NCBI GenBank assembly: GCA_033239525.1
Contig: BSYO01000035.1
Coordinates: 4,190,627-4,254,626 of the forward strand
From: Nepenthes gracilis
Lineage: Eukaryota > Streptophyta > Magnoliopsida > Caryophyllales > Nepenthaceae
Direction: 5' to 3'
Length of the DNA stretch: 64,000 nt
Part shown: positions 1-21,091 of the stretch, piece by piece
Position numbering within the stretch: the stretch's first letter is position 1
Layout of the letters: every line of letters begins with the position of its first letter
Made by a program: the position numbers and the translations under genes
Notes under the pieces: generated by a model
The model's database searches: none
What the model was told of the DNA's origin: nothing
The model's input: only the letters and a program-made list of their open reading frames with translations

Positions 1-50
1 GTGAGAATTATCAGCTCCATGAAAATCTTCACCACTAGCCGCCAGCAGAG

Positions 51-935
51 TTGAGATCTCTTCAAGCACCTTGGCCATTTGCACAATGGGAGCTTGATAT
101 TCTCAGTCCATTTTCCATCGCAACTCGGCAAAGCAAATTCCTCATCGTGAGTATCGACTACTTTACCAAATGGGTTGAAGTCACCCCATTGGCCAAAATC
201 ATCGAGCACAACGCTCTAGAATTCATCCGCCAGAGCGTAGTCAACAGATTCGACGTTCCTGATGTCATCATGATCGACAATGGAACCCAATTCTTAAAAA
301 AATATTTCACCAAGTATTATATCAGTTTAGGCATCAGATTGGTCCATATTTCAGTGGCATACCCACAAGTAATTAGATAGGTGGAGGTCACAAACCGTAC
401 ATTACTCCATGGTCTGAAGACCAAGTTGGAGGACACAGGAAGCTCCTAAGTCAACGAGCAACCCTCCATCCTATGGTCTTATCGGACGACTCCAAATGAA
501 CCGGCAAGCAAGAAACCCTTCGGTCTCTACTACGGGACTGAAGCGTTAATTCCAATTGAAATCGCGCTTCCAAGTTTTAGGGTTGAGTCCTTCGACCCAC
601 AAGGTTACTCATAGAAAATTAGGGAACACCTAAACTTGCTGAAAGAAGCCTGCGACGCCTCTAGAATGCGAACAATAGCCTACCAGTAACAAATCGCCCA
701 CTATTACAATAAGAAGGTAAAAATTCGACAATTCGAAGTTGGGGACTTGGTCTTGCAAAGTATCGAGGCTACGGATAAGACAGCCAACCATAATGAACTC
801 TCCCTGAATCGGGAGAGACCCTCCTAATCTCAACTATTCTGCAAAATGGAGCCTATAAACTCCGGACCCATAACTATAAGTTGGTTACACAGACGTGGAA
901 CGCAATCCACCACAGGCGCTACTTCCAGTAAGGGC
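51..935 (+). pseudogene. decayed integrase / pol C-terminus of the Tat element
   Basis: The first 109 codons read as a retroviral-type integrase core. They include the stretch IVSIDYFTKWVEVTPL around the first catalytic Asp, and IDNGTQF around the second. The frame then breaks at stop codons, but pol-like sequence continues in shifted frames. Around 841-930 it reads NGAYKLRTHNYKLVTQTWN followed by a RRYFQ-like end, which is the usual C-terminus of gypsy pol (xYKL...WNxxxLRRYY). It is non-functional because of several stops and frame changes. Confidence 0.8.
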
Positions 936-1079
936 ACAGGTAGTTTGTCCATGTGTATGCTTGTAAATGTACATATCGTCATTAGTAAATAAAAAAATTA
1001 TTTTTTCTGTTGTACTGTGCTGTCTATTTTTTCCTTTTCTGTCCCATATACATGTGTGTTTGCAAGATTGTATAAGCGA

Positions 1080-1370
1080 CCAGACTATCCCTAAGTCAGG
1101 CGGGATTTCACCCTCTCGTAATTAAACTCTGGTCATCCGAGTAGCCCATAAGTAGTCGTAACTAAACATTGGTCATCCAAGCAGCCCATAAGCTGTCAAA
1201 TTAAACCCTAGTCATCCAAACGGCTCATTGGCGGTTGAACTAAACCTTGATCATCCAAATAGCCCATAAGCGGTCAAATTAAACCCTGATCATCCAGGCA
1301 GCTCATTAGCGGTCGAACTAAACCTTAGTCATTCAAGTGGCCCATATGCGGTCAAAATCTTAAGGGGTTT
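1080..1370 (+). repeat. short degenerate tandem array between pol and the antisense ORF
   Basis: About six imperfect units of roughly 43-45 bp each carry 'GTCATCCAA', 'GCCCATAAGCGGTC' and 'AACTAAACC' blocks in the same order. The array lies just after the pol end. Short tandem arrays here are common in Tat-lineage elements and are not host sequence. Confidence 0.7.
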
Positions 1371-1773
1371 AAACAGCATGCGTAACAACTTTCTTCACAG
1401 GGAGATAGCGTGATCAGTCAACGACAGTCGACAAGAGCAAAGCACTCCATCCAAAAGTTTGCCGCCCAAGTTTAGACCTGGGCAGCGCCACCAAGTCTCT
1501 ACTCACACACGAGTATAGAACAGGCTTGACACGACATTAGAATTCACCTTAATATCTTCTCCGGGATTTAAGTCCATCAGAAAGTGCTGCAAAGTCTTAA
1601 GTGAGGCAGACGGTCAACTTGCGTACAATACACCAAGTCGGCCGGTTAACACAACGACAAATAACTTAAAGGCGACAACAAAGGCGAAGACACACGACAT
1701 CAAGAAATGATCATTTTATCGATTATATCTGAATATTTACAACTACACACAAAAACCACAATGGTACAAAAAT

Positions 1774-2181
1774 CTACGGTGGAGTGAAGCCCCCAGGAGG
1801 AGGCAGCGATGGCCCCTGACCACTCTGGGACACCCCCATGAGGTTCTCACAACGTTGGGTAGAACGGTTTGCTGGGTCAAAAATATCAACCAGAAAATTA
1901 GGGTCAACCAGCCGTGTAATGCGCCAATAAATGTGGACGCCTTCCAACGACCGTGCCCACATCATCCCAGAAACCTCATGGGGACATATACAAGCAGTTA
2001 GCTCGTCCTCCAAGGATGTGATCTGTCGTGCGAGTTGGTCAATGCGCCTTACCGCTCGACCAGCTTCCTCTCTCGACTTAGCATTCTCCTTTTTAAGTCT
2101 GGTGTTCTCCTCCTCCAGACTTGATAACATAGTTTGAAGAGCAATTGGGTCCTCCTGGTGCTCCACCATGAGCAGCTCCAT
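1774..2181 (-). pseudogene. antisense ORF segment with coiled coil (Tat element)
   Basis: This is an open frame of 135 codons on the strand opposite to pol. Residues about 19-65 form a charged heptad-like helix (for example SLEEENTRLKKENAKSREEA), a likely coiled coil. The C-terminus is rich in Pro and Gly. It probably represents the C-terminal part of the same antisense product whose N-terminal part is at 4387-3557, with the intervening part lost or taken over by the 333-bp repeat. It is element-encoded, not a host gene. The function of antisense ORFs in Tat elements is not established. Confidence 0.55.
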
Positions 2182-2672
2182 TTTCTTCTTGAATCAGGCA
2201 ATTCTTTGTCACGGTCAGAGATCACCAGGTTTCACTGGCACAATCCCTTGCTAACTGCACTAGTTATTTTCTCTTCTTGTAAAAACCGAAAATGCTAAGT
2301 AACGAGTAACGGAGGAAGAAAAGAGAATGATGATTTCAAAAGTTTACCTATTAGACTTTGCGCACTGATCTCACTGGCCTGCTACAAGACCTCTGGCCTA
2401 GCGGCAAAGGACTAAAAACAATAATGTCCTAGACAGGCTAAGCAAAGGCCTCCGCCGCAGACTCCTCCGGCAACTCTTCAATAAAGCCAACCATCTAAGC
2501 AGGCTCTCCGATGACAAGGCTCCTCCATCACTCAATACTAATGCCAACGGCCTCTAAGGGCTCTCCGGCAGTTGGCACCTCAGGTACCAGCAGGAGCTCT
2601 CCGGAAGCAGGAGCTCTCCGGAAGCAAGCTCCTCTAGCACATATTGGAGCTCTCTGGCTGCAGACTCCTCTG

Positions 2673-3662
2673 GGACCTCACGGAGCTCTCCAGTAGAAGG
2701 CTCCACAGCCAACACCCCAGGCAGCTCAACAGCCTACACCATTGGAAGCTCCGTAGGTAACTCCAACTCCACAACTAAGTGCTCCGCCAACGGTAGAGGA
2801 AGAACCGCGCTACTCATAACAGAGCCTAATACTGTCCTAAATGTCTCCACAGCAACCTCAACACTGCCTACACCGGAGCTGCCTCCGATTCTAGTGAATT
2901 GGCAAGCCAAAAACACACTCTGGCTCCATGGAAGAAGAAGAAGAAAAATGCATCACCGTTGCCGCCTTCTTCTACCTTAGACTATTCAGAGTTTCCTCAA
3001 CTCACGGAGCTCTCCGGTAGAAGGCTCCTCAGGCTCCACAGCCAACACCCCAGGCAGCTCAACAGCCTGCACCATTGGAAGCTCCGTAGGTAACTCCAAC
3101 TCCACAACTAAGTGCTCCGCCAACGGTAGAGTAAGAACCGCGCTACTCATAACAGAGCCTAATACTGTCCTAAATGTCTCCACAGCAACCTCAACACTGC
3201 CTACACCGGAGCTGCCTCCGATTCTAGTGAATTGGCAAGCCAAAAACACACTCTGGCTCCATGGAAGAAGAAGAAGAAAAATGCATCACCGTTGCCGCCT
3301 TCTTCTGCCTTAGACTATTCAGAGTTTCCTCACCTCACGGAGCTCTCCGGTAGAAGGCTCCTCAGGCTCCACAGCCAACACCCCAGGCAGCTCAACAGCC
3401 TGCACCATTGGAAACTCCGTAGGTAACTCCAACTCCACAACTAAGTGCTCCGCCAACGGTAGAGTAAGAACCGCGCTACTCATAACAGAGCCTAATACTG
3501 TCCTAAATGTCTCCACAGCAACCTCAACACTGCCTACACCGGAGCTGCCTTCGATTCTAGTGAATTGGCAAGCCAAAAACACACTCTGGCTCCATGGAAG
3601 AATAAGAAGAAAAATGCATCACCGTTGCCGCCTTCTTCTGCCTTAGACTATTCAGAGTTTCC
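2673..3662. repeat. three tandem copies of a 333-bp unit
   Basis: Unit starts are near 2673, 3004 and 3337, each at 'ACGGAGCTCTCC'. The third copy ends near 3662. Period 333 is a multiple of three, so each copy keeps the same minus-strand frame, and the near-identical 87-codon frames at 3249-2986 and 3582-3319 show this. Copies 2 and 3 differ at only a few bases, so the amplification is recent relative to the decay of pol. Confidence 0.9.
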
Positions 3663-4387
3663 TCGCTGGGAGGCGCACCAGCCGGGTTGATGATTATGGC
3701 ACCAGCCTTCCTCTTATAGGAAAGCACCCTCATCTTTTGGACCGGAGAGGGAGGTCCCCACTGTGCTCTCTTGGCTTCCGTACAAGAAATCAAGTGGTCT
3801 CTCCGAAACTCTGAGAGGTGCTCCTCCACCAGCTTTAGGAGCGGCATCATAGCAGCAGTCTCTTGGTTCAGAAGTGTCCCAGTGTAGATGTCTGGAACCC
3901 TGCCCCAATCCCTGGGTAGGGGCCAGGACTCGTCAATATGCATGAAAAAGAACCTAATCTTCCAGTTCTTCAAAGAATCATAAATGGCACTACTAATCAG
4001 AAGCCCTCGTGGGAATACAGAAATCTATTCTCCGCCATGGGTGAACTTAAACATCACCCTAACCGCCTCCACCGTTAACAACTCCGTGTGGTGGCGGAGA
4101 AAAATATAGAATGAGCATAAATACCGCACAGCATTAGCATGGAACTGCGCGATGGGGACATGAAGAGTAACAAAAATATCCTGCATCTCATCAGGGACTG
4201 GAAGGAGTAACCCACTCTTCAGGTGAGCTTCATATATGGTGATGTAGCCCTCAGGAGGAGAGCACGCTCTGTCTTCCTTGTTAGGGATTTTGAAGATGAT
4301 CTCCTTCAGAAGGTTATACTCGACGTACAACTCCTTCACTTCACTAGCTCTAATCACTGAAACAATCTAGGTTACAGAGGACGCCAT
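3557..4387 (-). pseudogene. antisense ORF, 'putative gypsy type transposon' (PF04195-like) region
   Basis: Reading begins at ATG 4387-4385 (MASSVT), meets one TAG that looks like a decayed CAG, and continues to 4025. The segment contains YEAHLKSGLLLPVP and AQFHANAVRYLCSFYIFLR, which match the pattern of the plant 'putative gypsy type transposon' domain as I know it (G-L-x-P-L ... Q-x-x-P-N-A-x-R). After another stop it resumes at 3973 with KNWKIRFFFMHIDESWPLPRDW, a typical continuation of that family, and then runs into the 333-bp repeats. It lies antisense to the element's pol. Several stops mean this copy is dead. Confidence 0.65.
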
Positions 4388-4974
4388 GGAAACATGAAAA
4401 GGAAGGAAGCAGTACACTTGAAAAAAATTTCAGGAAGAAAGCGTGGGAAGTCTAAAAAGAAACGGACATAGTACTTAAAAGCATGTGAACGTTGGGGAAG
4501 GAGAACCGTCTTGTAAAAGTGCGCCCATCACAGTTAACACGTGTCGCTTTCGAAGAGGATGCAGTCGAATCAGATCCTTTGGCACATTAATTACCAGGAT
4601 CACAAATTCACTACATGCAGACATATGGCCAAATTTTCGACCCACAATCCATCGGCATGATAGCGTGTCATTTTAACTCCCACCAGTTCTTCGGATTTAG
4701 GCCTAGACGGTCAACGAATCTGGTTAACACTTTTTCCGCCAGTTCTCCGAATTTTGGTCTAGATATTCAACGAATCCGGTCAATTCTTCCCTCATCAGTT
4801 CTCCGGATCTTGACTCTATGGCCAACTACTGTAAACTACGCAATCAACAAACCAGGAGTCATTACTAACTTCCTCACCAAGGTATCCAATTGTAACGCCC
4901 TGAACTCAGGTCGTTACACCAAGTCTGTTTCATCCCATCATGAACATGCTGGAGGTTGGAGTTCCAGACCACCA

Positions 4975-4988
4975 GCATGGGGGTCTAA
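4975..4988 (+). other. polypurine tract of the Tat element
   Basis: 'GCATGGGGGTCTAA' precedes the inferred LTR start TGATGAGT. The related complete element at 29863-37488 has the matching 'CATGGGGGCCAG' just before TGATGGGA on its own strand, which supports this boundary. Confidence 0.6.
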
Positions 4989-5977
4989 TGATGAGTACAC
5001 CAGTAATGAGCTGGCCTAGAAATGAGAAATGACCTAGATATACAATGGCTTATTTGAACCTGGACAGTCAACGCCAACCATTGATCTAATGACAGGCAAA
5101 GGAGCCAACAAAAGAGCTGGGCAGTCTACTTAGGCCCACGACGGTCAACATTTCCATTGACCGGAAGCATGCAAGACGATCAATACTCTCATTGACCAAA
5201 AGCGTGACCAGTTGACCGGCCTAAGACCATGCCTCACGCGGCCCAAGCCCAGATTGGCCCATGCTTCCGTCCTTTAATAGTAATGGTTTTCTTCCCTGAT
5301 TTTGCGCTCTCTACAAAAGACAACTTCCATTGTAACGGTTGCCCCCAGAATCAGTGCACATATTTGAAGGAAGGCGCTAAATCCTTTCCCTATCTGTTAG
5401 AAACCCTAGCGGTTACAAAACGTAGAAGGAAAACAATCAATCCAATGATTATTACCACAATACAAGCTCCACGCCAAAAAAGGTAGCGATCTCAACAGAG
5501 CGCAGGAATCAAACCCTTCTACACAAGAAAAGCAACCTAGCATAGTGGCTATAAAAGGCCATAGAGTTCTCACTGCAAGGCACGCTCTCACTTACCTACA
5601 AAAAGCCTTTTATTGCTAAACTCTCACGCTTCCGACATCATAACGCTCTTTCTCTCTTTACTACTACGTTCCCAGTGAACACAGTACCTAGAAAATTCGC
5701 TCCTCACAAGCGACCAAAACCTCTCTACTTATGAGAGCGATCTCACTCACACAAACACTCTCCACATTCATACTACATTTCATTGCATTTACCTTTCACC
5801 TTTGAAGGTTGTTTACTTACTTGAGTATCGGAGTATTTTCGGTAGAATAATATCCCGTCGACATCTGACCTCTTATTTGTAGTTGTGATGTGTAGGATCC
5901 AAACTCAATGGACCGATCCGAATTCAGACGGATGACTTGATTCGAATCTATTCAAAATTTAGATTCAGGACGCCTCA
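4989..5977 (+). mobile_element. 3' LTR of the Tat element
   Basis: It starts TGATGAGTACAC and ends near GGACGCCTCA, a terminus shared with the LTRs at 6024-6930 (GGACGCAATA) and 21998-22850 (GGACGCAACA). A TATA box, CTATAAAAGG, is at 5549-5558. Just before the end is the family's 'TTGAGTATCGGAG...CATCTGACCTCTTATTTG' region. The left boundary rests on the PPT comparison and is less certain than the right one. Confidence 0.7.
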
Positions 5978-6023
5978 AATTCTAATAATCCACACAATAA
6001 TTAAAAATAATAATATATATATA

Positions 6024-6930
6024 TGATGGGGATGATAAAAATGGGCCGACCCATTATAAAGATCCACGAACTTAACGGCAAACCCAGAATGCATCTGGCC
6101 CATAAAGCTAGGGGCCGGTTAACGCTTCCATTGACTCAAACAAGGCCACAACAGGCCGAACAGCCCAAGCCGGCCACAACCCAATTAGTGTGGCCCACAG
6201 TGCTCTTCCCACACGTTGAAGATCATTTGCCTTAACCAACAAGCACCCCGGATACTGCCCCAAATTACGATCCATCAAGGAATGGCAATTTCCAACTCAA
6301 CAGATCTCTCATAATGGCAGCTCCAATATCTACCTCGTACCGCATCTCTTCAAAGAGGGAAGGAATTCCCTTGATTAATCACGGTTACTTGAATTAGAAC
6401 CTGTAATCCCTTTACCAACCCACCAAATCTATATAAGCCAGCTGGTGGCAAGTCTTGGCGTTCAAATAAGGCTAAAGTGGCCCAAAAACTATAAAAGTCC
6501 CTTGAGGGAAACTCCAAGGGCACGCCCACCTTTATGCTGACACTAGCACACAAACGCTACTTCTACGAACTCTCAAGAGACCATTCTCCACCCGCTGAGC
6601 TTCCGAAAATTTCCTTCGCAATTCTTACCCCCTTAATCTCAAAGCCGCTCCATATCAAACGTAACCTCCAAGTCAGATTCAAAAACCTACTTTCTTGCAT
6701 AATCACTTATATCTCTTTATCCCTGCATCTTTCATCTTGTGAGGAAGTTGACTTGAGCCTCGGAAAATGAATTGAGAAGTGAATCTTGCCAATTTTCAGA
6801 CCTCTTGTTTTTAGTCGTGGCATGCAGGCTTCAGGACACGGAATACGAAAATCAGATCCGCTTCAATTCGACCCAAAAGCCTAGCGACACTCTAATTATT
6901 CCGTTAGCAATCCAGTTTCAGGACGCAATA
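6024..6930 (+). mobile_element. solo LTR of a related Tat family
   Basis: This 907-bp copy starts TGATGGGGATG and ends GGACGCAATA. It is flanked by ATATA on both sides (6019-6023 and 6931-6935), although the AT-repeat context weakens this TSD. A TATA box (TATATAAG, 6430-6437) and the terminal block 'GACTTGAGCCTCGG' match the LTR at 4989-5977. No internal sequence is attached. It sits only 46 bp beyond the end of the previous LTR. Confidence 0.75.
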
Positions 6931-6935
6931 ATATA

Positions 6936-9013
6936 TATATATATATATAAGGATTGGCCCAAGTGAAACTGATTTTTAGGAGTTATCTTCTGTTTGCTAC
7001 ACTGTCGATGAAGAATAAATACAATAAAACTTTGACTTGACAGCCAAAAATTTAGGTTATATAGTTCCTTGAAAATATTTATTGATGCTACTAATAAATT
7101 AAGATAGAGGTAGATGGAGGGTAAAGGAAAAGCAGACAAGCTAGGGCAAGCTGCCCGGTAAAGAGAAAAGCTTTCAATCTAATCTATGTTGCTTTTTAGA
7201 GTTGACAAATCAATTATTTAGGATGGTATGGTAGATGAGTGACTCAGGCTTGATTTGGTGCAGGCACATTGGCAATTGCAATCCTTCCTTATGCCCCTTT
7301 TTCCCATCTAAAAAGGAGAATGAACCTCTATAAGAATCAAATTATTCTCCATAGTTAAACATGATAAGAAAGAATCAAATTACGATCAAATTTTGAAAAT
7401 CATCTCTTGAAGTTACGGTCTCGCAGACTTCATGCAAACTCTCCTAGAAGTGCTTCGCTTGAGCAAACGCTAGCAACAAAATATGTGTATGATAAATATA
7501 AAGCTTACAAGGAAGTAACTCGGCCCAACATTTCTATCTTCACCCTTGGTGAACAATTAAACAAGATTATAATTTTATTTAAACTTTATTTATAAAAGTT
7601 GCTTGATTTGTTTGGCTGGAATTTTGTGGTAGAAAATAGCCAGCCATGTATAGGGAATTCACCAAAAATAGTAATCTGTGTGTTGGATTTTGTTGTTGTT
7701 AATATATAATTTTATTATAATATATATATTATAAAACATTATATATTAAAAAATAATTATATGTATTCATTATGTTATATAATTTCTTGTATGAGTCAAT
7801 CATCACTGCTCATATCTGCCGGCTGCTGCTGGTAACTTAATTAGCACTAAAAATTTGGTCATGTTATAATTCTTTCAAATATTTAATTGCTTTTTTTTTT
7901 TTAATTGTTAATGGATAAGATTATTTAAATTTGACAAAAATAACATTTTAATTTTGATCTTGGTTACTATAATGATAGATATTTTGAATTTATTTTGAAT
8001 AGTCCCTTCACGACTTCAAAATATTACCATAATAAAAGGGAAGATGAACTTTGGTAGCTGTTTGGTTTAATTTTTCAAAAAATAATTAACAACAAAAATA
8101 TTTTTACAGTGCCCCGGACCGATGCCGGGAGGGGAACCACCTACCTTAAAATTTCATGTTTACTGTCTCCGACCTAACTTAAAAGTCGATATAACTGGTA
8201 AAAGTACCCACGGAGCTGCTGTTTTATCGTCTTACGGCTGCCGTTTGGATCAAAGTCGGGCATATATATACATTTGTATCTATAAAGTAAGTTGTGACTT
8301 CCATGCCAACATCTAGAGGGGAGAGGTGGGGCTCATAATGTTGGAAATGTGTTAATTGTATTAATAAAAAGTCACACATTAAGTATTAAAATGTTATGAA
8401 GGCTTATAAATTTGTGTTTGTCTGTAAATTTTGACTCCACATAGCACATCGGAGTGAGTCATATCATAAATATTCGAGTCCAAGAAGCTATGAAAATCTG
8501 CAAGTGTCAAAAATTTAGGGAGGTCCAGAAGTTCAGCATGGCAGAGAATTTTAGCACATAACCAAGGTTTTGTCCTCATTTCTCCGTGGTCTACGACCGT
8601 GTCCCTTTGCCGAGGGCTGAGCCCCTTGGCTGCATTGTTACAAATATTGGCACTTACAATAAGATGACAACATTGTCACTTTCAATGCGGTGTGATTGTT
8701 GCTCCTTGACCCAGCCGAGCGGTACAAGTTGAAAAGGACTATATGGAGCCCTCGCCCGACCCCCATTTAAGTCACAAGGAAAAAATCAATCTTTTATCTC
8801 TATTTTTTGAGCGTTTATGTCGTGAATTTTGAAGATGATTATTCTACCACCGAAAAGAAAGTGACGCCTATGCAACAAATCAGCATGATATTAATCTCGA
8901 TATGCCGACATCTATTTGGTTTCTGCAGTGCATTAAGCAATAAACTTAACAGAGAGGCCTAACGCAGAGGAATGAATACAGAAAGAAATGGGCTATTTCT
9001 CTGCATTTTTTTT
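6936..9013. other. gene-free intergenic stretch
   Basis: This is AT-rich DNA with no supported coding exon. It includes a (TA)n run at 6926-6949, an AT-rich block near 7690-7760 and a less AT-rich patch at 8100-8300 and 8580-8760 without a recognisable protein. I see no gene here. Confidence 0.6.
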
Positions 9014-9019
9014 TTTATT
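9014..9019 (-). terminator. JMJ13: possible polyadenylation signal of the JmjC gene
   Basis: Minus-strand AATAAA lies about 400 bp after the stop codon at 9419. It is a candidate only, because plant poly(A) signals are loose and the site sits in a T-rich run on the plus strand. Confidence 0.3.
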
Positions 9020-9418
9020 AAGTGTGCTCAGGGGTACAATGGTATGTAACTACAAAATAAAGAATAAGGAACCCTAGGCGATGACCATGGAAGCAGGGAA
9101 AAAAAATGTGAATAATAATACAATGAACGAAATTCCCAATTAGAATCAGTAAGCCGTGTAGTCTCTCTAACCTTTGAAGCTGCAGTAAGAAGGTTCACCT
9201 GCCAAAGAAAAACGCCACAGCGAGACGTGAACCTTTGAAGAATTGCCAGTCGGTGCAAATTTGCCTCAACAATTCAAGGCCTGCACAAAGAAACAAACTT
9301 TCCAGAGTCTTACTAAACGTGGTTTGGTTAATCTTTGCCGCTGCTTCCACGATTGAATTTCGGCCTTGTTAAAACCCCCAATCAGAGATGTATGTGTGTT
9401 AGTGCAGCTGCAATGTTC

Positions 9419-18284
<8,866 letters not shown>

Positions 18285-18660
18285 CTCATTCCGCAGCTTA
18301 TCTTTATACGCCTCCGTGTTCTTCCGCTCAACCAAATCAACAAAGGAAAGACAGAAGGGGAAGAGAAATTCTAACACCAGATCAAGATTTCCACATTCCC
18401 TGGAAACCAATCCTACTGCGCCAGCCACATTTTCCCCGTCCGCTCTAAATCCCTAACTAATCACGCGAACAGCTAAGATCCAGAGTTTCGCCTATAAGGC
18501 CGAAACAAATAACCGTAAAAGAATGGCACACGGAACAGAGCAACTCAAAAGAGATCAACAAAGTAATGATGCTACGCTAGAGCAGCGGCGGCGGTGGCGG
18601 CAGCAGATGAGACAGACGGAACAATTTGTTTTCCGGCGAGAGAATAGAGGTTTCCTGCCG
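18285..18660 (-). promoter_or_regulatory. JMJ13: 5' leader and promoter-proximal region of the JmjC gene
   Basis: On the minus strand this is pyrimidine/GCC-rich leader sequence before the ATG at 18284, including a GCCGCC-type run (near 18590-18603). The transcription start is not visible. An extra ATG at 18289-18287 overlaps the true start in another frame and opens a short reading frame across the first splice junction. Confidence 0.45.
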
Positions 18661-20194
18661 AAGGAGAGAGTGCGAACGAAATTTTAGACGGAAAAAAGAA
18701 AGGCTTAGAAAACCGGAAAAGAAGAAAGAGAAAGTAATTTGTAGTTTCACAGTTTTATTTAATTTTCGCCTCCAATCGCTTAATTAATCTCGCCCTTTTT
18801 CTATTTATTTTAATTTACTTTTAATTTCTTCTCTGCGGTACAGATTCCACGACATCCCTATAAAATATAATTCATTTATTTATTCATTTTTAAAGTATTT
18901 TTAATTAATTTAAAAGGAAAATAAAATAAAATAAATGAAAATAGAAAGCGTGTGAGTGAGTTAAAAAAAAAAAAAAAGTGGTTAATATTAGGTGGGTTCA
19001 GTCGAAACGGTTCGCGATCCGCGCTTCCTGTTCGTTCCGGCCACACGTTTCGAAATGACGAAATCACCCCAGCGGAGGGACTGATTTCCGAACCTATTTC
19101 CTCGACCCTCGCGGGGAGGGTAATTAGGACAATTTACGGAGCGTCGTTCTTGTCCGGGTCGTGGGAGGAGGAGGAAAGTTCAGAAGAAGGGGAAAATTGT
19201 AACGTGCGCAAGGCGCATACGAACAAAGCAAATTTGGAACGTACATCTGGTGATCGTTGTTTCTTTTAACGGCCGGATGGTGAAAGACGTACTCGATCTC
19301 GAATCTGAACAATTCGGCGCGTTCGCATGAAGGAATGCTGACCAACACCTTATCATTTTCACCGGCCCCTTCCCTTCTCAGTAGTTTCGGTTCCCACGGT
19401 GTGGCGTTCTAAAGAAGAAGTCGTTGGTCTTAATTCTACCATCTTAGGAAAGCTAAAGGCAGGTCCCAATTATATACATACACATATATTTTTTCTAAAT
19501 AAATGGAAAACATATAAAGTTTTCTTTGTTTTTTTTTAAATTTTACCACTATGTAATATTTTTTTATAAATACTATGACTTTAAAATTAAATATATATAT
19601 ATTCTATTAACGTGAAGATAAAAATATCAAGATGAATGAGTGAAATATTACTAAATATATGTTACGTTCCACGAATTTGAGTTGTCTTATCGATTAATGG
19701 GTCGCAAATCGGATTTTCACTTTGAATTGATCAGATGCGGATTCGGTCTCCATATTCTCGAACTTGAACCCTGCACAACATAACTGTAAACGAGAAATTA
19801 GATAACGGTGAAAATTACTCCCACAGTATATTCTTTAACGCTCAAATAGTAATCTTTTCAAAAGAATAGAAGATGCATGGAGGATGTGAAAATATTCACA
19901 GGTGCATGTTATGGTGGATTGAATGTTCGAATACGTCTTTTAGATGGGTGGCTTGGAGATGCACCCAATTAAAAGGCGATTTGGAAATATGGAAGGCAGC
20001 CCCTCTTGGATGAAGGGAGACATCCCTAGAAAAAAGATAAATCCCTTGAGACGGAGGGCTAAATTCCTTAGATGAAAAGTTGGCATTTCTTCCATTTTTT
20101 ATCTATGTTCTGGGGCCTTCTTTCTATATTCAAATATTCGACTGGGGCCGCAGTGTGTGGGTGTTTAGGGGCATGTATACACCGAGTGTGGGCA

Positions 20195-20412
20195 TGTATA
20201 TATGTGTGTGTATATATATATAGGTATATATAGGGTATGGGTGTATATATATATATGTGTGTGTGTGTATAAAAATTATATATATATAATTATATATGTA
20301 TATATAGGGCGTATATATAATTATATATGTATATGTAGGGCGTGTATATAATTAAATATGTATATATAGGATATGGCAACATATATATATATATAAATAT
20401 ATATACATGTAT
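20195..20412. repeat. (TA/TG)n microsatellite with a degenerate 40-bp period
   Basis: This is a long TATATA/TGTGTG tract interrupted by GGGCGT or GGGTATG. The phrase 'TATATATAGGGCGTATATATAATTA' recurs about every 40 bp, so part of the tract is a minisatellite built from the microsatellite. Confidence 0.75.
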
Positions 20413-21057
20413 AGGTTAAATAAAATAGTACGACATTCAGTCGAATATTTGAACTTTCTTTAGATCTTCCCTCACTCTTGTGATAAATAATTCTTCGTGT
20501 TAGATTTGATCGTGTACGTATATTTTATTGATATTCTATTGATAATAAATGAAAGTGTACAAATACTCTACAGTATCTAATTGAATGAAAATTCGAGAGA
20601 CCTTAAAATAATTAATACTTTTTCGAAACCTATTCCATTTTAAAGGTGAAGGTCGTTAAGATTAAGGAAAGACGCTTATAGCTTAGTACCATTGTAGTGA
20701 ATGATATTAGGGATATCATTGGCGATGGGTATTATAGATAATATGAGCATGTTACTGATACAACATCTGAGAGGGTTGTAGGAGTAGCGGTGATACCATG
20801 GATACTGAAAAACCTTGTAATACCTATCCAATCGATAGGAGCATAAATATACAGCATTTGGTTTACTATATTAAAACGAGGTCTATAAAAATTATTATTA
20901 TTTTGTACAGTTAGAACCTCATATTGAGTTAAAAATTAGATTCAATGAAATCCATTCTTTATATCCAATCATTTATATAACTTTTAAGTTATGGACACGA
21001 CATATTATTGAGTCTCGAATAGGGGTTGGTATATCATATGCTATTATTAATTTTAAA

Positions 21058-21058
21058 C

Positions 21059-21090
<32 letters not shown>
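21058..21090. repeat. (ATT)n microsatellite
   Basis: About ten uninterrupted ATT units sit in AT-rich intergenic DNA. Confidence 0.85.

Positions 21091-21091
<1 letters not shown>

Larger units (their letters stand above)
1..5977 (+). mobile_element. Ty3/gypsy LTR retrotransposon, Tat lineage, 3' part
   Basis: This is the 3' half of a large LTR retrotransposon whose 5' part lies outside the window. In order it holds a decayed integrase and pol end (about 51-930), a short tandem array (1080-1370), an antisense ORF region with a 333-bp tandem repeat (1774-4387), a purine-rich stretch (4975-4988) and a 3' LTR (4989-5977). A long region between pol and the 3' LTR carrying an ORF on the opposite strand is known for the Tat lineage. 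The 5' TSD cannot be checked because that end is missing. Confidence 0.85.

Noticed and set aside
1080..1370. Regular spacer-like array as CRISPR
   Set aside because: Units are degenerate throughout with no constant repeat and unique spacers, and the setting is a plant retrotransposon.
4891..5977. TGTAACGCCC at 4891 as the start of the 3' LTR
   Set aside because: No purine tract precedes it, while TGATGAGT at 4989 follows CATGGGGGTCTAA, which matches the tract and LTR start of the complete related element.
18952..19269. 105-codon plus-strand frame upstream of the JmjC gene
   Set aside because: It begins in a poly(A) run, has no recognisable domain and no splice context. It is more likely promoter DNA.
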